Source: Sphingobacteriales bacterium JAD_PAG50586_3 (GTDB taxonomy: Bacteria > Bacteroidota > Bacteroidia > CAMBQF01). Taken from it: a stretch of DNA of 64,000 bases. The notes beneath the pieces are model-generated. The model was not told the DNA's origin, made no database searches, and saw only the letters and a list, made by a program, of their open reading frames with translations. Position 1 is the stretch's first letter; each line of letters opens with the position of its first letter. The translations under genes were made by a program, and so were the position numbers. Below are positions 47,760 to 57,381 of this stretch, one piece after another. The stretch covers positions 1,692,616-1,756,615 of the forward strand of contig CP096135.1 in the NCBI GenBank assembly GCA_023213195.1, given 5' to 3'.

Positions 47760-48449
47760 ATGAAAAAATTAGGCTTGTTGGGCGGTATTAGCTGGGTATC
47801 TACCATAGATTATTACCGCGCCATAAACCAGGGCATTAACAAACAGTTGGGCGATTTAAACTTTGCCGAGTGCATTATCTACTCCCTGAACTACCAGGAG
47901 ATAAAAGAGAACAACGACAAGAACGATTGGGACGCTAATTTTGAATTAGCCTTAGATGCCTGCCTGCACCTTAAAATTAGCGGTGCCGAAGCCTTGGTGT
48001 TATGCGCCAACACCATGCACCTGTTAGCCGATAGGATTGAAGATGCCGTGGGCCTACCAGTAATACACATTGCTACCGCCACAGCTGAAGCCATTGCCCG
48101 CAAGGGCTTGAGGAAAGTCGCACTACTAGGCACTAAAGTAACTATGGAGCGTGGCTTTTACCAGCAAAAACTAGATGGGTTTAACATAGAGGCTATTATT
48201 CCTAATGATGATGACAGGGCCTTTATACACTACACCATTTTTGAAGAGTTGGGCCGCGATGTTATACTGGAAAGCAGCAAACAGCGCTACCTGCGCATAA
48301 TTGAAGATATGATTGCCCAAGGTGCAGAAGGTATTATACTGGGATGTACAGAAATACCTTTACTTATAAAGCCGGAAGATGTAAGCGTGCCTGTTTTCGA
48401 CACCGCTCTTATCCACTCCGATGCAGCCGTTAAATTCGCGTTGAGCTAA
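47760..48449 (+). CDS. Aspartate/glutamate racemase family protein
   Basis: A 229-residue cofactor-independent amino-acid racemase (YgeA/RacX-like): GLLGGISWVSTIDYYRAINQ, catalytic Cys in EALVLCANTMHLLAD, second catalytic Cys in EGIILGCTEIPLLI. Both thiols are present, so it should be active; the substrate (Asp, Glu or a broader set) is not clear. It starts one base after the ATL gene and so is co-transcribed. Confidence 0.9.
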   Translation: MKKLGLLGGISWVSTIDYYRAINQGINKQLGDLNFAECIIYSLNYQEIKENNDKNDWDANFELALDACLHLKISGAEALVLCANTMHLLADRIEDAVGLPVIHIATATAEAIARKGLRKVALLGTKVTMERGFYQQKLDGFNIEAIIPNDDDRAFIHYTIFEELGRDVILESSKQRYLRIIEDMIAQGAEGIILGCTEIPLLIKPEDVSVPVFDTALIHSDAAVKFALS

Positions 48450-48454
48450 AAAAA

Positions 48455-48498
48455 TCCCCCTCTAAGAGGGGTACCCCGCTTTGCGGGGTGGGGTAGTC
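48455..48498. repeat. REP-like element with inserted palindrome
   Basis: CCCCCTCTAAGAGGGG hairpin, inserted ACCCCGCTTTGCGGGGT, then GGGGTAG. It follows the racemase stop and may also end transcription. Confidence 0.8.
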
Positions 48499-48503
48499 CT
48501 TTT

Positions 48504-48524
48504 CCTGAAACCTAACACCTAGAA
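48504..48524. repeat. Heptad repeat, word CCTGAAA
   Basis: Three seven-base units of the form CCTNNNA (CCTGAAA, CCTAACA, CCTAGAA) between the REP-like element and the fahA stop. Confidence 0.7.
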
Positions 48525-48532
48525 GCTATACC

Positions 48533-49777
48533 CTACTTCGCCGGCAAAATGGTTGTAACTACCTCGCCAAAGCCTACGCGTATGCCATTCTTTTCAGAGT
48601 AAGCACGCATGGTAACGGTATCGTTATCTTCTATAAATTTACGCTCAACACCGCCGTTTAGGTGCAGCGTGTTTTTGCCGCCCCAACTAAGTTCCAGCAT
48701 AGAGCCAAACGATGTTTCTTCGGGTCCGCTAATAGTACCCGATGCCATCATATCGCCCACACGCACATTACAGCCGTTTACTGTATGGTGCGCCAGTTGC
48801 TGCTCCATAGTCCAGTACATGTACTTGTAGTTAGAGCGGCTTATGGTACTCTCCTCTGCGCTGGGTGGAGTAAGCAGTACTTCAAGGTTTATGTCTATGT
48901 TCTTTTCGCCTTGGTACTCCAAGTAAGGCAGTACCTTAGGGTCTTGCTCGGCTCCCTTGGTGCGGAAGGGTTCTAAAGCCTCTAACGTAACCACCCATGG
49001 CGATATAGACGAGCCAAAGTTCTTAGCCAAAAATGGCCCCAGCGGAACGTATTCCCACTTCTGTATATCGCGGGCGCTCCAATCGTTAAATATCACCATA
49101 CCAAAAATGTGGTCATCGGCGTGGGCTGTGGTAATGCTGTCGCCCAGTTGGGTTTCTTTACCAATAATAAAAGCCATCTCCAGCTCAAAGTCTAGGCGTT
49201 TAGATGGGCCAAAGGTTGGTACTTCTTCAGTATCTAATTTGGTCTGACCTTTAGGCCGGTGTATGGGTGTGCCCGATATTACAATAGACGATGAACGGCC
49301 ATGGTAACCCACAGGCAGGTGTTTCCAGTTAGGCAACAGAGCGTTTGCAGGGTCTCGGAACATTTTACCTACGTTGGTAGCGTGGTCTTCGCTCGAGTAA
49401 AAGTCGGTATAGTCGCCAATGTGTACAGGCAACATCATTTCTACTCCATTAATTGGCAACATGGCTGCATTACGCAGCGCTTCGTTTTCTTTCAGTTCGG
49501 TGTTGCCCTCGCTAAAAAGCTCTTGTAGCCTGTTACGTACCCCATTGGTCATTACCTTTCCCAGCGATATAAAATCGTTAAGGTAGGCGCTTTTAAACAC
49601 CTCGCTAGGTATGTTAAAATGTCCCAGCAAACCGGCGGCGTTTATCTGAAACAGGTCTACAACATAGCCACCTATAGCAGTAGCTACGCGCGGGCCATGG
49701 GCACTTTTATAAACCCCAAACGGAATGTTATGTATACTAAAATCGCTATTGGCGGGTATTTCAATCCAACTTTTCAT
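48533..49777 (-). CDS. fahA: Fumarylacetoacetase
   Basis: Last enzyme of tyrosine breakdown: fumarylacetoacetate to fumarate and acetoacetate. 414 residues, full length. Motifs: an N-terminal SH3-like domain (IHNIPFGVYKSAHGPRVATA), DYTDFYSSEDHATNVGKMFR with metal ligands, YHGRSSSIVISGTPIHRPKG, DFELEMAFIIGKE, and FGMVIFNDWSARDIQKWEY. No other tyrosine-pathway genes adjoin. The ATG overlaps the TGA of the toxin gene (ATGA), so translation is probably coupled to an unrelated locus. Confidence 0.96.
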   Translation of the reverse strand: MKSWIEIPANSDFSIHNIPFGVYKSAHGPRVATAIGGYVVDLFQINAAGLLGHFNIPSEVFKSAYLNDFISLGKVMTNGVRNRLQELFSEGNTELKENEALRNAAMLPINGVEMMLPVHIGDYTDFYSSEDHATNVGKMFRDPANALLPNWKHLPVGYHGRSSSIVISGTPIHRPKGQTKLDTEEVPTFGPSKRLDFELEMAFIIGKETQLGDSITTAHADDHIFGMVIFNDWSARDIQKWEYVPLGPFLAKNFGSSISPWVVTLEALEPFRTKGAEQDPKVLPYLEYQGEKNIDINLEVLLTPPSAEESTISRSNYKYMYWTMEQQLAHHTVNGCNVRVGDMMASGTISGPEETSFGSMLELSWGGKNTLHLNGGVERKFIEDNDTVTMRAYSEKNGIRVGFGEVVTTILPAK

Positions 49778-50394
49778 AATTTATATTTTTCAATAAATTG
49801 ATTGTAAGTTCCTATATGTGTTTTGTTAAATTTATTTAATGCTAATAATTCTGCATCGCCAGTCATCAAAAAATCAGCTTTGCCCTCTGATGCTAGGTCA
49901 AGTAAGAAATTGTCTTTTGGGTCAGCACATTCATTTGCTATAGCTTGGGGATAATAAACCTCTCCAAGTTGCACTATTTTAATTAAAATAGTCAAAGCAT
50001 CCTCTTCGCTAAAATATTTCCTCATTTTAGGACGTTGGATTACTTCGTGCAGTTCGTCAATTAATTCTTTGCTAAATAATATTGAAATATTATCAGCTAG
50101 AAAAATCTTGTCTAAATTTATCAGCCTTTTAGAGATTAAATAACTGATTAGAATATTGGTGTCAATTATAATTCTAATCTTTCTTTTTGCATAGCGCTTA
50201 GTTCTCACAGCATCTACCTCTTTTGCTACATCATCAAAGCTAATCTCCGGTTTAACCTTACGTTTAGACTCCAGAAATCTTAATAAATCTTTCTTTGCAT
50301 CATTACTATTAATGCGGATTAACTGCAAATCAGCAAGGTCGTTTAAAAGTTTCTGTGCCTTCGGATTTAATATTTCAATATTGATTGTGCTCAT
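49774..50394 (-). CDS. PIN-domain toxin with fused upstream antitoxin (probably two overlapping genes)
   Basis: The open frame encodes an antitoxin-like N-terminus (MSTINIEILNPKAQKLLNDL, residues ~1-65) and a PIN RNase domain (IRIIIDTNILISYLISKRL, then DPKDNFLLDLASEGKADFLM with acidic catalytic residues). Families of this type are normally two overlapping genes. Adding one A to the run at 50184-50188 ends the antitoxin at 50174 and opens a toxin ATG at 50192, a 19-base overlap, so the fusion is probably one more homopolymer error. A promoter with leaderless spacing lies at 50401. AT-rich codon use suggests transfer. The TGA overlaps the fahA ATG. Confidence 0.85.
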   Translation of the reverse strand: MSTINIEILNPKAQKLLNDLADLQLIRINSNDAKKDLLRFLESKRKVKPEISFDDVAKEVDAVRTKRYAKRKIRIIIDTNILISYLISKRLINLDKIFLADNISILFSKELIDELHEVIQRPKMRKYFSEEDALTILIKIVQLGEVYYPQAIANECADPKDNFLLDLASEGKADFLMTGDAELLALNKFNKTHIGTYNQFIEKYKL

Positions 50395-50400
50395 ACATCT

Positions 50401-50430
50401 CAAAGTTAATCAAAATTACTTCAATCCCAA
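50401..50430 (-). promoter_or_regulatory. Promoter of the toxin-antitoxin locus, leaderless spacing
   Basis: On the minus strand, TTG at 50430 to 50428, 19 bases, TAACTTTG (50408 to 50401), six bases before the ATG at 50394. The TTG lies in the 3' end of the upstream peptidase gene. Confidence 0.68.
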
Positions 50431-52076
50431 CACTTTCATGCCTTGTTCAAACACAATATCTACCGGTATTTTCTTGGCTTTTAAGCGGTCTAAATCGCCT
50501 TGTAGCTGAGGTAGTATTTTGCCTTTATCGGCCATTAGTTTCTTCACACCATCATAGTCGCCATTGCCTTGCAGTTCCAGTATCAGGGCAGATAATGATG
50601 TCATGGCATCTTTCATCTTCACCAGGTCTACTTTGTACTTGCCTTCGGCAGTGCGGGTAAACGCGCCTTTGTCGGCAAAATAATTAAAGCGTAGCATATT
50701 GGCTTTGCCATGCGCGCTGGCAGCGCCAAAACGCACAGAGCGGAAAATGCCTGCCATAAAAGTTATGTAGCAATCGTCAAGCTCTTTTTGCTAAACTCGC
50801 CTTTCTCGTGCAGCTTGGTAATCATGTATAGGCCAAGAATATCAGCCTTTCCTTCTTCCAGGGCAGAACCCTCGTCTTTCAACGCTTCGCGTACGGTGCC
50901 TTTACCGTTAATGGTGTTTTTAATGCCCAAGCCGTGCGCCACCTCGTGGAACATAATGGTGCTAAAGAAGGCGTCAAACGTAATGTTGGCACGCTGCGAT
51001 GGGTCTATTAACTCATCAGAAATTGGAATCATAATTTTATCAAACTTTGCACGCATAGCGTTTTTAAGTTGCAGGCGGCGGGTACCTTTCTTTAGCTGAA
51101 CTTCCTCATCGTTAGGCAAATTTACCGCAATGGTTTTGCTGCCTGCGTTACAATCGCCGGCGTAGTATACAACATCGTAAGCACCCAAGTCGCTGTCCGA
51201 TCCTGCTTTCTCTGCTTTGTATTTACCATCAACCGGAAGGCCTGCCTGTAGTTCGGGCAACATGGCTGCGTATTTAGCCAGCTTATCGCTCCACTTTTTA
51301 TCTTTAATTAAGATGTATGCCTCGTGCGCGGCACGGTAGCCAAACATCTTGTCTTCGTAGCTTTCAATTGGCCCTATTACAAAGTCAATATTGTTGTTTT
51401 TCATGTCCAGCCAAGCCATATCACTCGCTTGGTATTCGTCGGTACGCAGGGCTTTGGCACGCAGGGTAAGGTAGTTTTTAAGGCCTTTATCGTCGGCATA
51501 TTTAGCGGCGCTGTCTATTAATGCTGCGGCACGGTCAATTTTATCGCCAAAATATTCGTGGTAGGGTATGGTTTGTAAAAAGCCACCATCATCGCGGCGC
51601 ACCATGCTGTATAAGCCTTTTTTGCGGGGAGACGTCCACTTGTCAAAATCTTCCTTGGTCATATCCTTTGGGTAGAAATTAGCACCCTCGGGCTTTTTGC
51701 CAACCCCTTTAACAAAAGGCTTATCATCATTTAGGCGCTCCCACGGGCCGTAGTTAATCATGGCGTAGCGGCGAATGTTAGGGTCTTTAATGGTATCTAA
51801 AAAAGCCTTTTTATCGCCAACGCTTTCTTCCCAAAACAGCTCGTCCATAATATCTGCCGCGGCAAACATAAAGGGTAGCATTTTGCGCTCGTTTTCGCTA
51901 AGGCCGCTAAGGTCTGCAGTAAGCTCAACGGTTGCCAGTTGGCCTATCTTGGCTTCTATAGAAGTATCAGAACCCGCCGCATCGGTAGTGTTATTTTCAT
52001 CGGCACCTTTAGGTCCGCAGGCTGCAAGCGTAGCAACTGCCGCGCACAAAAAAGTTACTTTGTATATGCTTTTCAT
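50416..52076 (-). CDS. Dipeptidyl-peptidase III-like (M49) lipoprotein metallopeptidase (one frameshift)
   Basis: About 553 residues. Lipobox signal (VTFLCAAVATLAAC, Cys at residue 20), an all-helical N-terminal half, then a zinc site: HEVAHGLG near residue 380 and EEGKADILGLY, which corresponds to the EECRAE motif of M49. Classical M49 has the longer HEXXGH; this protein reads HExxH, so the assignment is to the superfamily. The frame breaks at the T5 run 50785-50789; one base restores SKKELDDCYITFMAGIFRSV. It is probably on the periplasmic side of the membrane. Confidence 0.8.
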
Positions 52077-52160
52077 CGTATCGCTTTATTAAGACATCAA
52101 AACTACTAAGTTTTATGCATTGGCGGTTATATTTTTTACATATTTGCTGCAGGTGTAAAC

Positions 52161-55112
52161 ATGGGCTCTTTTCTAAAATATACGGTGCTGGTTGTTACCT
52201 GCTTATGCTGTGTGGTTAGCCATGCGCAGCTTACCTTTAACAACCCGCAGGTTTATACCACCAACAATGGCCTATCGCAAAGCTCGGTATATGGTATATT
52301 ACAAAGCAGGCAGGGCTATATGTGGTTTGCCACCGGTGATGGTATTTGCCGTTTTGATGGCCGCGAGTGGAAAACCTATCGAAACAATTTCACCTACAAG
52401 GGCAAGCCTGCCAGCAACCTTTATAATACAGCCTTGTATACTGATAGTGCAGGCTCGTTATGGTTTTCAAACTCATCGGGGGCGTATTACATAAAGCCCG
52501 AAAGTAATGCGGTAACCTACTTTTGCCCCAATGCCGATACTGCAAAGTTTTTCAACCATATTATACATTTAATAGGTATTCAAAATGGCAATACAGCGTG
52601 GATAGGAGGCAATGGCTACCTCTATAAAACCAATACTTTAACAAATAAAACAACGGCATATAACTTCAGCAAGTATGTTTATAAGCAGTCAACGTCCATA
52701 TCCGCATCGTTGTTTACTAATGATAAAATATACCTGGGGCTGGTTAACAGGGTTGTGGTTTTTGATATTAAAACCGGCACCTTTAAGTCGATAAAAATTG
52801 AGGGGAATGAAATGTTTACCCCGTTAGATTTGGAGTACTGCAATGGCAAGGTATACCTGTCTTCTGTTTATGGTTTGCATGTTGTTAATGAAGATGGGAT
52901 TGAAAAAATAAGCGAGGTTGATTTTCCGGTAATGCGGTTTTTTAAAAGGAATAATACCCAGCTTTTTTCTCGTCGGCTGAAAATAACCTTAAGCAACAGT
53001 GTTTGATACTAAAACAAAAAAGGTTACCCAATACCCACTGCCTGCAACCATTGCCCAAAACACTATTAATATAAACTGCTATTATTACGATAGGAATAAT
53101 AATTTATGGATAGGTACAGAGGGTAGTGGCGTTGTAAAAACCGACCAAAAAAATTATGCGTTTAGGGTAATTAACCGTGAGAATAATGGCATAAGTTCTA
53201 ATTTTATTAAAGGCCTTTTAAGGTATAATAAAGATGTTGTGCTTATTGGCACAGCCAATGGGGGTTAAATATTTATAACCGAAAAACTGGGCTAAATAAT
53301 GTTGTTTTAAATGGACGTAATATTAATTTCCTATATCGCGATAGCAAACAACGCATTTGGGTTGGGGCCGATGATGGCATATATGTGGCTAATAACAACC
53401 TCGATTTTAAAAAGCAAAAGCTAAATGCACTTGATAAACTGGTACTGGGTGGCAACTTTGTTTTCTGGATTAACGAGTCGCCCGATGGAACAATCTATTT
53501 TGGAACAACATCGGGCTTATATTATTACAATGAAGATGAAAAAACAGTAAAATATATTTTTGGCGAATCGTATAACTTATCGTTTCATTTTATTGATAAT
53601 AATAATGTTATTATTTCGCAATACGATGGTACATTAAAGCGCAGTACAATAAGCACCGATAAAACTACAAGGCAGGGCAAACCATTAAATATAAATGCCC
53701 GAAACCCGCGTGCAATGCTGCCCGAAGGTAAGGATGTTATTTGGATGGCAACTGAAAATGGGTTGCTTAAATACAATACTAAAACGCTTGAAACTAAAAT
53801 TTATAACGATAAAAACGGGCTAAATAATTTGTACCTCTACGGTGTTTTGCAGGGCGGCAATAATACACTATGGGTTAGCACTAATGCCGGGCTTAGTGTG
53901 TTTAATAAATCAACAGAAACCTTTCGTAATTTTGATGTTAGCTACAACCTGCAATCTAACGAGTTTAATACAGGCTCTTTGTTCCGCGCTGATGATGGCG
54001 AGTTATTTTTTGGCGGAATTAACGGGTTAAATTATTTTTATCCTGATAGTGTTACTATTGATACTATACAGCCGCTGCAAGCCCTTACCGCTATCAAAAT
54101 ATATGAACGTACTATTAATGCCGATTCGCTGCTAAGTATAACAGATAAGCTAAGCCTTGCCTACAACCAAAACTCTATTTATCTGCAATTTGCATCGTTA
54201 GATTTTACTGAGCCAGATAAAAATCAATTTGCCTATAGGCTAGAGGGGCAAGACACCGGCTATACCAACATTGGCAATAGCAACTTTGTACGCTTTTCTG
54301 CACTAAGGCCGGGCACATATAATTTCTGGTTAAAATCGGCCAACAGGGATGGTACCTGATGCGCCCCGCAAAAAATGCTTAGCATAATTATCCACCCGCC
54401 TTTTTGGCAAACATGGTGGTTTATTACCATTATTATTTTATTGGTAATTACGGCAGTGTCGCTTATTGTGTATAGCATAACACGCGCACGCTACCGCAGG
54501 CGGTTAGTTATATTGGAAAAGGAAAAAGCATTGCAAAAAATACGCCTGCAACTATCGCAAGATATTCACGATGATATTGGCGGAAACCTAAGCATGATAG
54601 CCCTGCTGTCTGACAAAATAAAAGACAACCCCAACGCCGGTAAAATTGCCGATATGGCCCGCAATGCACAAAAGGGTTTCAGGGAGTTAATATGGTCTGT
54701 AAACCCCGTACATGATGATTTGGCGAACTTTGTATACTACCTGCGCAACCACGCTAACACGTTTTTTGAAAATACTGCTATTGAAACCGTATTTGATTTA
54801 CCGGCTGATATACCCACAATAACCCTGCTGCCCAACGTTAGGCGCAACCTTTTTCTTACCTATAAAGAAGCGTTGAATAATGTGCTAAAACACTCGGGCG
54901 CAACACAGGTGTTTATAACAGTAAAAATTGAAAATAACCAAAGTGTAACCATTACCGTGCAAGATAATGGCAGGGGTTTAACGGCTGATATTACTAATGG
55001 CAATGGGCTTATCAATTTTAAGCACCGTATGGATGCTATTGGTGGTAACTTTCAGTTGGTGAATAATGCCCCAGCCGGACTTTGTATTATATTTAGTGCA
55101 CCTATAATTTAG
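52161..55112 (+). CDS. Two-component sensor with propeller repeats, NarL-type kinase (frameshifts and an in-frame TGA)
   Basis: About 985 residues. Signal peptide (FLKYTVLVVTCLCCVVSHAQ), about a dozen Reg_prop blades (YGILQSRQGYMWFATGDGIC, NNLWIGTEGSGVVKTD, ENGLLKYNTKTLETKIY), a Y_Y_Y domain ending TYNFWLKSANRDGT, a membrane helix (TIIILLVITAVSLIVYSITR), HisKA_3 with phospho-His in LSQDIHDDIGGNLSMIALL, and HATPase. Breaks: 52960-53000 (one extra base or two compensating indels) and the G5 run 53260-53264. TGA 54357-54359 replaces Trp in GT-W-CAPQKML; the site reads CCTGA instead of CCTGG. The LuxR-type regulator follows with no gap. Confidence 0.9.
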
Positions 55113-55742
55113 ATGGAAAGCATAAGCGTTGTAATTGTAGAAGACCAGGATTTTTTTGCTGATGAATATTCGGCCCGGGTTAAGTCAGACTCCAAACTGA
55201 GCCTTATCAACGCCTATAAAAATGCCAATAGCGTTTTGGCTGTTGCCAATGCTATAAACCCCAACATAGCCATTATAGATATTGGCCTGCCCGATATGCC
55301 GGGCTATGAGTTGATAAAGCAACTCCGCTTGTTTTGGCCAAACTGCCAGTTTTTGGTTTGTAGCATACATGCCGAAGACGATTTGGTGTTTAACGCTATT
55401 TGCAACGGTGCTACCGGCTACCTGCTTAAAACAGCTACCGAAGAAGAATTTTTGCAGGCTATACAAGACCTGCACAACGGAGGTTCGCCGATGAGTTTTC
55501 AAATAGCCCGCAAGGTTATGGAGTTTGTGCAAACAAAATCATTGGCAACGCAAGAGGTTGATAAGCTTACCCAGCGCGAACTGCAAATTGTAGAATTGCT
55601 TTCTAAAGGCCTGCGCTATAAAGAAATTGCCGCAGACCTAAGCCTTAGCCATGAAACTGTGCGTAAACACATCAATAATATTTACCGTAAACTGGAGGTG
55701 CAATCTCGCACCGAAGCCATCAATAAACTCTACCCACGGTAA
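55113..55742 (+). CDS. LuxR/NarL-family response regulator
   Basis: 209 residues. Receiver domain with VIVEDQDFFADE, phospho-acceptor Asp in PNIAIIDIGLPDMPG and Lys in GYLLKTATEEEF; C-terminal LuxR helix-turn-helix TQRELQIVELLSKGLRYKEI followed by SHETVRKHINNIYRKLEVQS. It starts directly after the stop of the propeller sensor, which is its partner kinase. Confidence 0.95.
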   Translation: MESISVVIVEDQDFFADEYSARVKSDSKLSLINAYKNANSVLAVANAINPNIAIIDIGLPDMPGYELIKQLRLFWPNCQFLVCSIHAEDDLVFNAICNGATGYLLKTATEEEFLQAIQDLHNGGSPMSFQIARKVMEFVQTKSLATQEVDKLTQRELQIVELLSKGLRYKEIAADLSLSHETVRKHINNIYRKLEVQSRTEAINKLYPR

Positions 55743-55797
55743 GTTTTTTTAATCCTCCTTCGGAGCAGTTTCATCACACAAAAAGAATACCCCCTCC

Positions 55798-55819
55798 CGT
55801 CCCGATAGCTATCGGGACG
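55798..55819. repeat. Perfect 22-base palindrome with core TCCCGATAGCTATCGGGA
   Basis: Same 18-base core as at 45612. It sits between CCCTCC and TACTCCCC stretches, again as an insert in a C-rich element. Confidence 0.8.
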
Positions 55820-55898
55820 TACTCCCCTAAAATACCACTAAAGTAGTATTTACATAACGCTTTAATAAGTAGACTTTTGTATAAAAAACCAACCATTT

Positions 55899-56830
55899 AT
55901 GCGAAAGCTCCTGCTTATATTTTCATTGCTGTTTACCGGCATGGTTGGTAGCGCCCAAACAGTAACCTACACTGTAGATAATTATATAGAAAAGCTAAGC
56001 CCTTTTAAACCATCGCTTACCCTATTGGCTTTAGAAGGGTTAACTCCCCAATTTGGTTTTACTATTGAAGGGGCCATAGGCAAACGCCTGGGCTATAATA
56101 CCGCTTTCAGGCACGATTATGTACGCAATTTTTTTGTTCCTAAAGATGAAGTGGGCAATATTGATGATGAGCGCCGCAGCAATTATTTTGAGGCTAGCGT
56201 AGACTTCTTTTTACCAATAAAGTTAAAGAAGGCAGCTCGCCTTTAAAGGTGGTAACCAGTTCTGAAAGTTATGGAAGCTACACCTACTCGCGCTACTTTA
56301 CCGCTTATATAGATAAGCGCACGCAGTTTGGTGTGCATGGGGGTGTTTATTATTTTAACAAAGGCATTTATACTCCCGGCAGTGGAGAGGATTCTACCTT
56401 TACATTTACCACCAAAAACAGCAATACCCTGCCCGATGACCGTACCTACATTATACGGTCGGCTAACTCGGCATTTTTTGCCGGTTTAATATTTAAGAAA
56501 ACACGCAAAGCTACTATCCATTCTGATGGGTGGAAGTATTACCGCCACTACGGCAGGCGCATTTATTTAGATGCCATTATTGGCGGGGCTAACCTTAAAG
56601 ATGTTGTTGCCGCAGGGCAAACATATCAGGTTGAGGCTGTAAAATCATCGCCCATAGGCTATCGCATAGGTTTTGAGTGGGACCAAATGGGTGTGGTAAC
56701 AGGCTTTGAGTTTGGCTTGCGCCCCGGTCCGCAAGTTGGCATTATTCCCGGGCTTAATTATTTCAACTTAAACTTTTCTTACAACTTATTTAATGGCGAT
56801 AAACGCTATGCTATGCGTACAAAAAAGTAA
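55899..56830 (+). CDS. Exported beta-rich protein, possible outer-membrane barrel (one frameshift)
   Basis: About 310 residues. Signal peptide (MRKLLLIFSLLFTGMVGSAQ), then alternating aromatic strands (PQFGFTIEGAIGKRLGYNTA, RTQFGVHGGVYYFNKGIY, IGYRIGFEWDQMGVVTGFEF) as in outer-membrane barrels, ending NLFNGDKRYAMRTKK. The frame breaks at the AAA run 56225-56227; one base restores IKLKEGSSPLKVVTSSESYG. The family is not recognised. The next small exported gene is 24 bases away and may be a partner. Confidence 0.72.
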
Positions 56831-56854
56831 CAACAATTAATAAAAACTAAAACA

Positions 56855-57305
56855 ATGAAAAATGCACTCTTAATTTTATTTTTAATGGCCTGTTGGGGGT
56901 TAAATGCACAAACAGTGGGTGTAGGCTTACCTGAAACGGGCAAAGAAGGCGAGTATGGCGAATGGCAAAAAGTAACCGATAAATTACCTGATGGTACCGA
57001 TGTTACTTTTGAATACCGCCTGCAGCCTTACCAAGAAAAATGCCTTTGCCTGCAATTACGATGTGGAGATAAAAAACACATCAGCCTCTAAATTTGGCGC
57101 AGTAGTGGTTTTTAGCTACAAAGACCGTTTAGCAAATGGCACTTTTGGCGGCGAAGAAAAGACCAAAGTAAAGCCCGGCGATACATCATCTGTACGTTTG
57201 CTGGTACAAGGCTGCAAACGCGCCAAAGACGAACCTAAAGATATGAGCGATTATGCCATTTGCCGCTCTTGCGGTATTGAATATTCTATTAAGCTGATTA
57301 AGTAA
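56855..57305 (+). CDS. Exported hypothetical protein (one frameshift)
   Basis: About 149 residues. Signal peptide (MKNALLILFLMACWGLNAQ), then a beta-sandwich-like domain with four Cys in the second half (FACNYDV, LLVQGCKRAK, YAICRSCGIEY). An extra A in the run 57036-57040 splits the frame; removal gives QPYQENAFACNYDVEIKNTS. The function is unknown. It is probably co-transcribed with the preceding barrel-like gene. Confidence 0.72.
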
Positions 57306-57329
57306 GTATATAATAGGTTTGTTTACAAC

Positions 57330-57357
57330 AAAGGCCCTGTATATACAGGGCCTTTTT
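57330..57357. terminator. Bidirectional terminator between convergent genes
   Basis: AAAGGCCCTGTA and TACAGGGCCTTT form a twelve-pair stem around a four-base loop, with T after it. Confidence 0.9.
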
Positions 57358-57381
57358 AATTAGATAAAGCAGCATAACCAG

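Noticed and set aside
17619-54359. Recoding of TAG as glutamine (three in-frame TAG at Gln positions).
   Set aside because: TAG is used as a normal final stop elsewhere (atpG, the 12445 gene, the methyltransferase), a TGA shows the same behaviour at Trp, and all four sites are one change from CCWGG, which explains them better.
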